Below the pieces are notes generated by a model. The model did no database searches and was not told the origin of the DNA. It saw only the letters and a program-made list of their open reading frames with translations. From Acidithiobacillus concretivorus (GTDB lineage Bacteria; Pseudomonadota; Gammaproteobacteria; Acidithiobacillales; Acidithiobacillaceae), in NCBI RefSeq assembly GCF_018853445.1, contig NZ_JABELD010000051.1:1-48800 (forward strand): a stretch of DNA of 48,800 bases. The letters are read 5' to 3'. This document shows positions 7,206-14,183 of this stretch, in pieces (the first letter of the stretch is position 1; each line of letters starts with the position of its first letter). The position numbers and the translations under genes were made by a program.

Positions 7206-9269
7206 TTGGGAAACTTACTCATCGTCGAATCACCGAAGAAAGCCAGCCACATCCGGCACATGCTGGGGGATGGCTGGAGTGTGAAAGCCACCCTGGGGCA
7301 CATCCGTGATCTGCCGTTGACCGGAGAAGCCGCTTATATCCGTCCGCCGGACTTTGCCATGCGCTACGAGATTCTGGATACGAAGCACAAGGAAATCGTA
7401 TCCGGCCTACGCGCTGCGGCATCCAGTGCGGATACCATATTTATCGCCACTGACCCGGATCGTGAAGGCGAAGGCATCGCCTGGCACGTCTGCCAGGTGC
7501 TAAAAATCAAACCGGGTGAGGCTAAACGCATTTCCTATCAGGAAGTGACAGAAAGTGCGATCCGCAAAGCACTGGCCAAGCCCAGACCGGTCAATATGCG
7601 CCTGGTGGCCGCCCAGGAAGCCCGTCGCGCTCTGGATCGCATGGTCGGCTGGGAAGTCTCACCGATTTTGAGCCGGTCCATCGGTGCCAAAGCCTCCGCA
7701 GGCCGGGTCCAAAGCCCCGCTCTGCGGCTTATCGTTGAGCGCGAACGGGCAATCAAGGCTTTCAAACCTACGCCGTTTTATCAGGTAGTGGCGCACATGC
7801 CCGGAGCAAAAGGCGCATGGCGAGCGACCTGGCTGGATGGAACCAAAGAGGGAGAGTATTTCCAGGACAAGAGCTTCGCGCAAGCATTGGCCGATGCTAT
7901 TCCCTCGATGCCGCTTGCGGTATCCAAGGCGGAATCGAAACCTACACGGAAATCACCCACACCGCCTTTTACGACCAGCTCCATGCAGATGGATGGTGCC
8001 CGCGCCCTCAAGATTGGGGTCGATGACATCATGAAAGCAGCGCAGGCGCTGTTTGAAGCGGGTGCCATCACCTATCACCGCACGGACTCCCCAAACCTGT
8101 CAGAAGAAGGGGAAACCATGCTGCGGGAAACGCTGAAAAAAATCGGACTACCCGTTGTGGAAACACCCCGGCGCTGGAAAGCCAAGGGGGACGCTCAGGA
8201 AGCCCACGAAGCTATCCGGCCCACAAAATCGGATCGGGAAAACGCCGGTGAGGATAAAAACCAGCAAGCTCTGTATGACCTGATTCGCAAGCGGGCGCTG
8301 GCCAGCCAGATGCCGGACGCCATTTATCAGCAGACTTCCTGCACGCTGGATGGCGGGGAATTTCAGAAAAAGCCCGCTATATTCCGCGCTGTCGGATCGG
8401 TTCTGACGGATCCTGGCTGGCAGGCGCTCTATCAGGAATCTGACGAGGATGCAGAAGACGACGCTAAGGGATCTGAGAAAGTGGCGGCCAATCCGGTACC
8501 GAAACTCTCTGTCGGCGACAAGCTCAGTGCAGATCGCGGCGAGATGCTGGCCAAGAAAACCAAGGCACCGCCCCGCTACACGGAATCCACGCTCATCAAG
8601 GCGCTGGAAGATCATGGCGTCGGCAGGCCTTCAACCTACGCCAGCATCATCAATGTGCTCTACAAGCGCGATTACATGAAGCGCCGGGGCAAAGCCCCGG
8701 CGCTCTATGCCACCGATCATGGTGAATCCGTATCGGATGCGTTGTTGCCCTTTGATTTTTCCGGGCTGGATTACACCCGGCTCATCGAGGACAGCCTGGA
8801 TGACATCACCCAGGGAAAGATGCCGCCGCGTGATCTGCTCTCCAAATCCTATGCGGATTTGAAAAACACCCTCGATGCCATGCCCGGAGATCCGACCGCC
8901 CAGCCTTGCCCGGTGGACGGTTGTGATGGAACGGTCACGCGCCGGGAGAGCAAGAAAAAACCGGGTGCATTCTTCTGGGTCTGCTCCAATCGTGATGCAC
9001 ACGACTTGCTGACCGACAAAAACGGAAATCCCGGAGAACCTTTCGGGGAATCCGGATCAGGACCGGCCAACAGCAACACGGATGGTCCTGCTTGTCCGGA
9101 ATGCGGGGATCTTACGGGGAAGTACGAAACAAAAAACGGCCATCCCTATTACCGCTGCAGCAAGGGCCACGGTACCTGGTGGGACGATAACGGCGCGATA
9201 GGCAAAGCCTGGGAACCATTGCCGGCAGGAAAGGGGAAGAAAACCGGGGCAAGGAGGAAAAAAACATGA
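7206..9269 (+). CDS. Type IA DNA topoisomerase
   Basis: The 687-residue protein relaxes or decatenates DNA through a 5'-phosphotyrosine. The TOPRIM domain opens the protein (LLIVESPKKASHI) and includes TDPDREGEGIAWH with its acidic triad. The catalytic tyrosine is Tyr290 in GAITYHRTDS. The C-terminus carries two four-cysteine zinc ribbons: one starting CPVDGCDG, the other CPECGD. At 687 residues it is shorter than chromosomal TopA (about 865) and typical of mobile-element enzymes. TTG 7206 is the start, with AAGGAAA upstream and MGNLLIVESP at the true family N-terminus. It follows dnaC-like by 18 bases, in keeping with a replication operon. Confidence 0.93.
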   Translation: MGNLLIVESPKKASHIRHMLGDGWSVKATLGHIRDLPLTGEAAYIRPPDFAMRYEILDTKHKEIVSGLRAAASSADTIFIATDPDREGEGIAWHVCQVLKIKPGEAKRISYQEVTESAIRKALAKPRPVNMRLVAAQEARRALDRMVGWEVSPILSRSIGAKASAGRVQSPALRLIVERERAIKAFKPTPFYQVVAHMPGAKGAWRATWLDGTKEGEYFQDKSFAQALADAIPSMPLAVSKAESKPTRKSPTPPFTTSSMQMDGARALKIGVDDIMKAAQALFEAGAITYHRTDSPNLSEEGETMLRETLKKIGLPVVETPRRWKAKGDAQEAHEAIRPTKSDRENAGEDKNQQALYDLIRKRALASQMPDAIYQQTSCTLDGGEFQKKPAIFRAVGSVLTDPGWQALYQESDEDAEDDAKGSEKVAANPVPKLSVGDKLSADRGEMLAKKTKAPPRYTESTLIKALEDHGVGRPSTYASIINVLYKRDYMKRRGKAPALYATDHGESVSDALLPFDFSGLDYTRLIEDSLDDITQGKMPPRDLLSKSYADLKNTLDAMPGDPTAQPCPVDGCDGTVTRRESKKKPGAFFWVCSNRDAHDLLTDKNGNPGEPFGESGSGPANSNTDGPACPECGDLTGKYETKNGHPYYRCSKGHGTWWDDNGAIGKAWEPLPAGKGKKTGARRKKT

Positions 9270-9270
9270 C

Positions 9271-9684
9271 TTACTCTGCCCGTCGAATTTCCTGCAACAG
9301 TTCAGGATGCTCCCCAAGCAGTTTCAGTAGCAGAACTGTGGACTTGTGGGGCTGGGTTTTGCCGTGCTCATATTCGGAGAAAGCAGATGCCCCCCCGCCA
9401 AAAAGTATCCCGGCTTCCTTCTGGCTAAGATGCAGGCGCTTTCGGGCATTACGCATATCTTCGCCTTGTCGGAGTGTGACATCCTTGCGTAATTTCTGCA
9501 GGGTATCGGCATACCGATGTGCCTCGCCCTCATCAAATTCGCATTCTCCACAGATGGGACAATGCCATCCTGAAACATCCGCGATGCTGGTGGACACCGC
9601 TTCAATGGAAACGCGCATGTCCCTGCGCTCGTGCACCAGTTCCGTACCATCATCGCACTGCAGGCAGAAGCGTTTTTCGGTCAT
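9271..9684 (-). CDS. mqsA: MqsA-type antitoxin (zinc finger plus HTH)
   Basis: The protein has 137 residues. The N-terminal zinc site has two CxxC pairs (CLQC and CPIC) around the middle of the first 50 residues. The C-terminal HTH_XRE domain (RKRLHLSQKEAGILFGGG, then FSEYEHGKTQP) matches the DNA-binding half of MqsA, including the conserved GGGxxAFSxYE. It neutralises MqsR and represses the operon. The gene lies one base downstream of mqsR and is convergent with the topoisomerase gene, with a one-base gap. Confidence 0.92.
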   Translation of the reverse strand: MTEKRFCLQCDDGTELVHERRDMRVSIEAVSTSIADVSGWHCPICGECEFDEGEAHRYADTLQKLRKDVTLRQGEDMRNARKRLHLSQKEAGILFGGGASAFSEYEHGKTQPHKSTVLLLKLLGEHPELLQEIRRAE

Positions 9685-9685
9685 A

Positions 9686-9988
9686 TCAAAGCTCCTTAAA
9701 CTGAATCACGACGGCTCCAGATCGCAGCGTGACTTTAATGTAGGCCATTTTCCCGTTTGGGCAGGGCGCATGGTACACATCCTGCCAAACCTGGTGATCT
9801 GCAAAAGTCGTCATGCTCTTAAACAGCCTTTCCGATTGCAGACCCAGTACAACCGCCATCCCCTCAGCAACAGAAAGCCCCATCTGATCTATTCCCCGCA
9901 AGGCCGTGGCAGTAAAAGCATCCAGGCCAAGCCGCGTGATGGTCGCTTTAATTTCCGCCAGGGGATAATGCGGTTTACGTTTTTCCAT
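9686..9988 (-). CDS. mqsR: MqsR-type mRNA interferase toxin
   Basis: The protein has 100 residues. MEKRKPHYPLAEIK at the start, LFKSMTTFADHQVWQDVYHA in the middle and VVIQFKEL at the end align directly with E. coli MqsR (SMTTYSDHTIWQDVY, VSFKE). MqsR is a RelE-fold endoribonuclease that cleaves mRNA at GCU. Toxin-before-antitoxin order is as in E. coli. On an ICE the pair probably stabilises the element against loss. Its promoter and operator are visible just upstream (9996-10024). Confidence 0.94.
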   Translation of the reverse strand: MEKRKPHYPLAEIKATITRLGLDAFTATALRGIDQMGLSVAEGMAVVLGLQSERLFKSMTTFADHQVWQDVYHAPCPNGKMAYIKVTLRSGAVVIQFKEL

Positions 9989-9995
9989 CGCTTAG

Positions 9996-10024
9996 AGTTT
10001 ATGGATTCCATAAACATTTTTCAA
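9996..10024 (-). promoter_or_regulatory. mqsRA promoter with embedded 19-bp palindromic operator
   Basis: On the minus strand TTGAAA (10019-10024) and TAAACT (9996-10001) are separated by exactly 17 bp, a good sigma-70 layout. Between and over them lies the perfect palindrome GTTTATGGATTCCATAAAC (9997-10015). The mqsR start is at 9988. Autorepression by MqsA through such a palindrome is known for this family; this sequence differs from the E. coli operator. The divergent gene at 10063 has a TATATT (10030-10035) but no convincing -35. Confidence 0.7.
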
Positions 10025-10062
10025 TGTGGTATATTAGTCACAAATCCAAAAGGAGCAACACC

Positions 10063-10326
10063 ATGCAGATAGATACGAAGTCCAGAAAAGCCATCGAGGA
10101 CGTGATTAACCGCAGAACTTCCATCGCTTCGATGCAGGAACAACTGAAAGAGGACGTGAAAGCCATCGCAGAATATCTGGATATTAAGCCCGCCAAGCTG
10201 AATAAAATCATCAGCTTGGTCGAAAAGGAGCGAGAATCCGGTGATGTCGTGGAAGAAGAACGGGATACGCTGGACACGGCGGCTGATCTCGCGGGGACCA
10301 ACTCCTCGCAGGATGAAGATGATTAA
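10063..10326 (+). CDS. Small helical acidic protein of unknown function
   Basis: The protein has 87 residues. The N-terminal two thirds is predicted to be helical and mixed-charge (SRKAIEDVINRRTSIASMQE, then LKEDVKAIAEYLDIKPAKLN), and the C-terminus is strongly acidic (VVEEERDTLDTA, ending EDD). The middle (AEYLDIKPAKLNKII) looks like a small HTH-type helix pair of the kind seen in phage transcription modulators, but I cannot name a family. ATG 10063 has AGGAG 7 bases upstream. It is divergent from mqsRA and shares that intergenic region. Confidence 0.6.
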   Translation: MQIDTKSRKAIEDVINRRTSIASMQEQLKEDVKAIAEYLDIKPAKLNKIISLVEKERESGDVVEEERDTLDTAADLAGTNSSQDEDD

Positions 10327-10384
10327 AAGGTGTGCATCGCTGATTGCCCTGATCGGTCATCCGTTTGCGGCCTTATCCGGCAGG

Positions 10385-10434
10385 TTATCCACAGAAATTG
10401 TGGGTAACAGTTCATTATGAGCCGCTTATCCACA
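10385..10434. other. DnaA-box cluster, candidate replication origin
   Basis: Two exact consensus DnaA boxes, TTATCCACA, lie at 10385-10393 and 10426-10434. A third, inverted site, TGTGGGTAA (one mismatch on the opposite strand), lies at 10399-10407, and a partial TTATCCGGC is just upstream. Three sites in 50 bp at the end of a replication module suggest DnaA loading at an element origin. The last box lies inside the first codons of the lytic transglycosylase gene. No AT-rich unwinding region is obvious right beside it. Confidence 0.5.
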
Positions 10435-10986
10435 ACGGTTGCTGGCGTATTCTCCTACGCGAGCCTGGGGCTGGCCATCCTGTTCGGAGCGCATTGCGCC
10501 ATCGCGCAACAGACATCGCAGGCGGAAGCGGCAAAGCGGTCAGACCTATTGGCCCATGCCGCCCAGGTTCGGGCGCAACGCATCAGAAAGCTCGCAGGGC
10601 CATACGCGCAGCAGGTGGTGGCCGACGCCCGCTTCTTTCATCTGCAGCCGCAGCTCGTGGCTTCCGTGCTCTATGTAGAGAACGGCGGAGATTTTGCGGG
10701 TTCAGCGCACCGCATCAGCCAGGCCGGAGCCATTGGCCCCATGCAGCTCATGCCGGTCACGGCCACTCTGCTCAGTGTGAATCCGTACAAGCCCCGACAA
10801 AATATCCGGGGTGGAGTCCGGTTTCTCCGGAAGATGCTGAATCGTTTTCACGGAAATACTCAGTTGGCTTTATTGGCCTACAACGAAGGCCCGACGGCAG
10901 TATCGGAAGGCAATCGGTATGCACAGGCCGTAGCGTATGCGGAAAAAGTGGTGCGAGTCTGGAAAGGCGGGTCAGGCTTAAAATGA
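10417..10986 (+). CDS. VirB1-like lytic transglycosylase
   Basis: The protein has 189 residues. A signal peptide or membrane anchor covers residues ~10-30 (ending AHCAIAQQ). The SLT domain has the catalytic Glu88 in LYVENGGDF, followed by GAIGPMQLMPVTA and LALLAYNEGP. These enzymes cut peptidoglycan to let secretion and conjugation machines span the wall. It lies well upstream of the main tra cluster, as VirB1-type genes often do in ICEs. The next gene starts 15 bases after its stop. Confidence 0.88.
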   Translation: MSRLSTTVAGVFSYASLGLAILFGAHCAIAQQTSQAEAAKRSDLLAHAAQVRAQRIRKLAGPYAQQVVADARFFHLQPQLVASVLYVENGGDFAGSAHRISQAGAIGPMQLMPVTATLLSVNPYKPRQNIRGGVRFLRKMLNRFHGNTQLALLAYNEGPTAVSEGNRYAQAVAYAEKVVRVWKGGSGLK

Positions 10987-11000
10987 GCAAGGAGATTGTT

Positions 11001-11540
11001 ATGGAAAAAATAGCAAAAAAGCAGGTGTCACCGGAACAAAAAATACCGTTTCACCCGGATCCAAAACACCGGGGCATTCTTTACACCATTCGCGCCGCGC
11101 AGATGCAGAGCGTTTTCAAGCCCGTCAACTACATCATGCCTTGTCGCGTGGGCGTTGTGGGTGGCGTATCCGCTGCGGATGTGTACATCGTGGAACCCAC
11201 GGAAGACAAAACGCCCATATTCCTGAATGTGGGTAACGATCCGGACAAAATGGCAAAGGCAGGGCAAGGCGATCCGCTTTTCCTGGGCCTTATCCAAGCG
11301 TTTGTCAGAACCGCCGTGGACCTGGAAACGGAATATCCGTGCATTCCCGAAGATGAGAATATGGTGTGCCTGTTCGTGCGAAACGAAGCCGTGTACGGGC
11401 ATGATCAGGAATGGGACGGGTGCGGATTTAGATGCGCCATTGGAAAAGCATCCCACAAGGAATTTGCAATGCGATTCCAGAAAGCATTTCCGGCAGGGGC
11501 AGCGTCGAACATGCCGGGTGCCGGGCAGACACGGCATTAA
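11001..11540 (+). CDS. Hypothetical protein
   Basis: The protein has 179 residues and I do not recognise a family. It has a basic N-terminus (MEKIAKKQVSPEQKIPFHPD), a mixed core (IFLNVGNDPDKMAKAG) and Cys-containing C-terminal half. No signal peptide or membrane segment is seen, so it is probably cytoplasmic. ATG 11001 is chosen because AAGGAG sits 6 bases upstream. The 17 bases from this ribosome-binding site into the start are identical to those of the MoxR-like gene on the other strand (15127-15111). It follows the transglycosylase gene closely. Confidence 0.65.
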   Translation: MEKIAKKQVSPEQKIPFHPDPKHRGILYTIRAAQMQSVFKPVNYIMPCRVGVVGGVSAADVYIVEPTEDKTPIFLNVGNDPDKMAKAGQGDPLFLGLIQAFVRTAVDLETEYPCIPEDENMVCLFVRNEAVYGHDQEWDGCGFRCAIGKASHKEFAMRFQKAFPAGAASNMPGAGQTRH

Positions 11541-11577
11541 GGACAAGTCGAGATATTTTTGACGAAGGGGAAAGGCA

Positions 11578-12012
11578 ATGCGAACAGTTAATGACTTAGA
11601 AAATATGATTCATGGCGAGGCCAAGGTGCGGATTTGGTCCAAGGCTGGCCCAGGGAATGCCACAATCAGCGCGTGGCCATCGGCTAAGGTGATCTATATG
11701 CACCCGGATTGGCTCGACGAGCGGAAAGCCACAGATGCAGAAGTGAAGGCATGTCTGCTGCACGAACTGGGACACCGCAAAGACTGGGTTTTTACAGCTA
11801 TCGGCCTATTCCTTGCAGCGGGTTTTTATCTCATGCTGGCTGCCGCACTTTGGGATCTTTTTGTGGCACCGATCCTTAATGCCAATCTGGGTACAGACTT
11901 GCCCATAGACCGAGACTGGATCGCTTATGGCATGGTAATGGTAGTGCTGGGTGTGTTGTTGCGCTTGGCTTTGTACGACCATTTGGAACGCAGGGCGGAT
12001 TTGGCGCAATAG
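11578..12012 (+). CDS. Small membrane zinc metallopeptidase (M48/M56-like)
   Basis: The protein has 144 residues. HELGH at residues ~62-66 is an HExxH zinc site, and ERRAD near the C-terminus supplies a plausible third ligand Glu, as in M48 peptidases (ExxxD). Two hydrophobic segments lie between them (around GLFLAAGFYLMLAAALWDLF and YGMVMVVLGVLLRLAL). The layout is that of a minimal membrane-embedded M48-type peptidase; full-length family members such as HtpX are about twice as long. The target is unknown. GGGGAAAGGC lies upstream of ATG 11578. Confidence 0.7.
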   Translation: MRTVNDLENMIHGEAKVRIWSKAGPGNATISAWPSAKVIYMHPDWLDERKATDAEVKACLLHELGHRKDWVFTAIGLFLAAGFYLMLAAALWDLFVAPILNANLGTDLPIDRDWIAYGMVMVVLGVLLRLALYDHLERRADLAQ

Positions 12013-12062
12013 TTAAGCTCCCGCTGAATACTATAGATTTGTTAAAAACTAGGAGATTTAAG

Positions 12063-12404
12063 ATGTTAAAGAGAAGTTTGTTATTGGGTGCTGCATTGGC
12101 TTTTTCTACCACGGCTTTTGCGGGGACACCGTTCGCAGGTAAGTGGGAAGCAAGGTTCACCGGAGGAGATCAGGGGCACTGTGCTATTCACATCAAGGCA
12201 TCTGGCCAGCTTAACGGGGTATGCCACGGACGCAATGAGGGCAAAACACCGTTCCATGTGGCTGGGTTTGTACGCGGTACAATCATCCACTTTGGAATCG
12301 CCGGAACGGGCGCAGAGTTTGAGGGATCCCTGAAAGGCGATCATGGAAAAGGTGTCTGGCGCAACACAGGAGATGGCGGGACTTGGGTTCTGAAAAAGGA
12401 TTGA
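12063..12404 (+). CDS. Small secreted protein of unknown function
   Basis: The protein has 113 residues. A clear Sec signal peptide (MLKRSLLLGAALAFSTTAFA) is followed by a small Gly-rich beta domain (GKWEARFTGGDQGHC, then KGVWRNTGDGGTWVL). Two cysteines (in HCAI and GVCHG) could form one disulfide. The WR..GDGGTW-type ending resembles small beta-barrel lipocalin/META-like periplasmic domains, but this is only a resemblance. ATG 12063 has AGGAG 8 bases upstream. The hairpin array at 12442-12580 begins 38 bases after its stop. Confidence 0.7.
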   Translation: MLKRSLLLGAALAFSTTAFAGTPFAGKWEARFTGGDQGHCAIHIKASGQLNGVCHGRNEGKTPFHVAGFVRGTIIHFGIAGTGAEFEGSLKGDHGKGVWRNTGDGGTWVLKKD

Positions 12405-12441
12405 TTACAGGCAGAGATTATCAATCTGGCACGAAGAGGGA

Positions 12442-12580
12442 CGCGAAAGCGGCCCGCACGTTCCCGGACGTGCCCCTCGCCCGTTAGGGCGTGACCCGGC
12501 TCGAAGAGCCTGAACTGGCCCGAATGGGCCTGATACGGTCCCGGCGCAAGCCGGGAACCTGTACCCGCCCCGATAGGGGC
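12442..12580 (+). ncRNA. Array of seven short hairpins, putative structured RNA
   Basis: Seven consecutive perfect hairpins fill 139 bp between two genes: CGC-GAAA-GCG (12442-12451), GCACGT...ACGTGC (12456-12473), CGCCC-GTTA-GGGCG (12478-12491), GGCTC-GAA-GAGCC (12498-12510), GGCCC-GAAT-GGGCC (12517-12530), CCCGGC-GCAA-GCCGGG (12540-12555) and GCCCC-GATA-GGGGC (12567-12580). Stems differ in sequence, but size and loop type recur: most loops are 3-4 nt starting with G, including GNRA-type GAAA and GCAA. Several are followed by TGA. The plus strand is suggested by the loops and by the next gene at 12639, but the strand is uncertain. I cannot assign a known RNA family. Confidence 0.5.
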
Positions 12581-12638
12581 TGTTAAAACCAATATCCTGC
12601 GGTCTTTGGGTGGCGGAGGCTTTAATTAGGAGGCACAA

Positions 12639-13265
12639 ATGGGTGAATCGGAAGTACAACCAAGAAACCTGAATCAAAAACGGATTTCTCGTGCAGAAAA
12701 GTATTTCAATACCCGGCGGGAGTGGATGTCGCCCGATCTGCTGATCAATCCCGTTGGGACAATCATTCTTTGGGACGGGAAAGGATGGCAGACCGCGCCA
12801 TGGCTGTATGATTTCATGGAGATATTACGCAGTGACTTTCTGGATTATGAGGATTTGAGAACGATGATCTCTCTGCCAATACGACAGAATGCCGCAGAAT
12901 ACTGGGATATGGTCATGCTGACTTCTGGGTTAAGTGGAAACTTTGGAAACAAAAAAAGGGCGACATTATGGCCGCAGGAGCCGCCCGTATCCAGTATTTT
13001 AGCGATGGATCAGATGGCTTATCCACCAAAAATCATACCTGAAATCTACATAGACTGTATTCCTGAAAGGATGATCAACACGCTGAAGCAGTGTATGGAC
13101 ATGCCCGAAAAGGTCATTTATTGGCGGCCCTCGCAAGCAAATATTGTTGCTATGGAAGCCTTTGATGTGATCTGGGAGGATATGGAAGATGATCTGATTC
13201 GATTCCCGGAAGTGCAGTTTGCGGGGCAACCTGAAGATGTAATCGCAATTCTTGGGAAAAAATAG
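12639..13265 (+). CDS. Hypothetical protein
   Basis: The protein has 208 residues and I do not recognise a family. It is rich in aromatic residues and methionine (TIILWDGKGWQTAPWLYDFM; ...VIYWRPSQANIVAM), with an acidic C-terminal helix (DVIWEDMEDDLI). No signal peptide or membrane segment is seen. AGGAGG at good spacing supports ATG 12639. It lies directly after the hairpin array, which would form its 5' leader, and ends within the 38-bp terminator repeat shared with the MoxR-like unit. Confidence 0.65.
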   Translation: MGESEVQPRNLNQKRISRAEKYFNTRREWMSPDLLINPVGTIILWDGKGWQTAPWLYDFMEILRSDFLDYEDLRTMISLPIRQNAAEYWDMVMLTSGLSGNFGNKKRATLWPQEPPVSSILAMDQMAYPPKIIPEIYIDCIPERMINTLKQCMDMPEKVIYWRPSQANIVAMEAFDVIWEDMEDDLIRFPEVQFAGQPEDVIAILGKK

Positions 13266-13299
13266 GCAAAGAAAAACCCCAAAGCCGAAGCGTTGGGGT
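13262..13299 (-). terminator. 38-bp repeat, copy 1: intrinsic terminator for minus-strand genes
   Basis: On the minus strand a stem ACCCCAA / TTGGGGT encloses GC-TTCG-GC and is followed by TTTTTC, a good intrinsic terminator. It lies 31 bases beyond the end of the minus-strand gene 13331-13501. An identical 38-bp copy is at 14137-14174. On the plus strand it overlaps the stop codon of the 12639-13265 gene and may also end that transcript. Confidence 0.75.
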
Positions 13300-13330
13300 G
13301 GAGTAGGGTAGGATCGAAACGTCTGAAGAC

Positions 13331-13501
13331 TCAGGAAATCTCGCCAGTCGTATGCGATACAGGCGAATGGGCGCTGCTGCTTTTCTGGGCTTTACTTGCC
13401 TGCTCTGATTTTGCATGGGCATAATCCAAAAATAGATAGAAAGCACCGATAAAAAGAGCTATCCCGATGGCTGTTAGAGCAAAAACGGTAATACCATTCA
13501 T
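13331..13501 (-). CDS. Small single-pass membrane protein
   Basis: The protein has 56 residues: MNGITVFALTAIGIALFIGA forms one transmembrane helix, followed by YLFLDYAHAK and a Ser/Gln-rich hydrophilic tail. No family is recognised. The start at 13501 has an AGGAACAGG upstream on the minus strand. It lies downstream of the 13582-14058 membrane protein, probably in the same transcription unit ending at the terminator at 13262-13299. Confidence 0.5.
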   Translation of the reverse strand: MNGITVFALTAIGIALFIGAFYLFLDYAHAKSEQASKAQKSSSAHSPVSHTTGEIS

Positions 13502-13581
13502 ACAGAACCTGTTCCTATAAACCTGTACAAAGCTGTACAGAGGATTTATCCGCACTTGGTTGACGGGACGAATCCCCCAAC

Positions 13582-14058
13582 TCAAGCCGTTTGACGCTCA
13601 GTTGCGCCGGAGAACCGAATCCATACCTTTGAATCGGTTCCATCCACGATAGGTAGTGTGCATTCAGGCTCGTTTCCGATAAAATTCTCAAAAGGATGAT
13701 GTTGCCATCCCTTCAATCCTTTGCCCTGATGCCCCCTGCCTATAGTGCATCGCAAGACAAACTCCGTCTTGCTCATAACGAATGAGTATAAATATATCTG
13801 GATAAGAATCAAGCATCTGTTAATTGATCCTTTTTCTGAGGGCGCAACAATCACTGCGATAATCACCAATGTAGCCCAAACCACGGCTGCCAGGAACAAT
13901 TCTTCCAGCTTGTTCTGAGCCAGAGATGCTACCGCTATGTACATGGATGCGCCTCTTGCTGCCAAAGAAAGTTCGTGTGACAAAATTCGCCGACGATGTG
14001 ACGCATAGAAAAACCTGGAAAATATGGATCGACAAAACCTTTCCCAAAAATTATACAT
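13582..14058 (-). CDS. Hypothetical membrane protein
   Basis: The protein has 158 residues. One strong transmembrane segment lies near residues 50-72 (EELFLAAVVWATLVIIAVIV), with a possible second hydrophobic stretch (LILIQIYLYSFVM). The C-terminal half is polar. AGGAGG, 6 bases before ATG 14058 on the minus strand, fixes the start. Its upstream region carries an element shared with the MoxR-like gene (see 14111-14126). Function unknown. Confidence 0.6.
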   Translation of the reverse strand: MYNFWERFCRSIFSRFFYASHRRRILSHELSLAARGASMYIAVASLAQNKLEELFLAAVVWATLVIIAVIVAPSEKGSINRCLILIQIYLYSFVMSKTEFVLRCTIGRGHQGKGLKGWQHHPFENFIGNEPECTLPIVDGTDSKVWIRFSGATERQTA

Positions 14059-14110
14059 GAAAATCCTCCTCGATAACGAATTGCATTAGCAGTTCCAAAT
14101 GCAAGGGGCT

Positions 14111-14126
14111 GGACAAAAAGTGTGGA
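14111..14126 (-). promoter_or_regulatory. Shared upstream element, copy 1 (upstream of 14058 gene)
   Basis: GGACAAAAAGTGTGGA (read on the minus strand as TCCACACTTTTTGTCC) occurs here and at 15178-15193, each about 55-65 bases upstream of a minus-strand start codon. Fourteen bases further downstream both copies have GGAACT. The similarity also continues on the other side (AGGC.G, then GATAGG). Equal spacing to GGAACT suggests a bipartite promoter or activator site rather than chance. Confidence 0.5.
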
Positions 14127-14136
14127 AAGGCAGCCG

Positions 14137-14174
14137 ATAGGCAAAGAAAAACCCCAAAGCCGAAGCGTTGGGGT
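14137..14174 (-). terminator. 38-bp repeat, copy 2: intrinsic terminator for the MoxR-like gene
   Basis: Identical over 38 bp to the copy at 13262-13299. On the minus strand it forms the same TTCG-capped hairpin followed by TTTTTC, 9 bases beyond the stop of the MoxR-like gene (14184). Only 10 bases separate it from the upstream element of the next unit. Confidence 0.75.
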
Positions 14175-14183
14175 AGGGGTAGG

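Noticed and set aside
10365-10982. Plus-strand frame covering the transglycosylase in another register
   Set aside because: The SLT domain is clearly in the 10417 frame; only the part from ATG 11001 of this frame looks like a protein.
12442-12580. Integron attC sites or a simple terminator
   Set aside because: No conserved GTTRRRY core and no T-run after the hairpins; seven separate small stems do not fit either feature.
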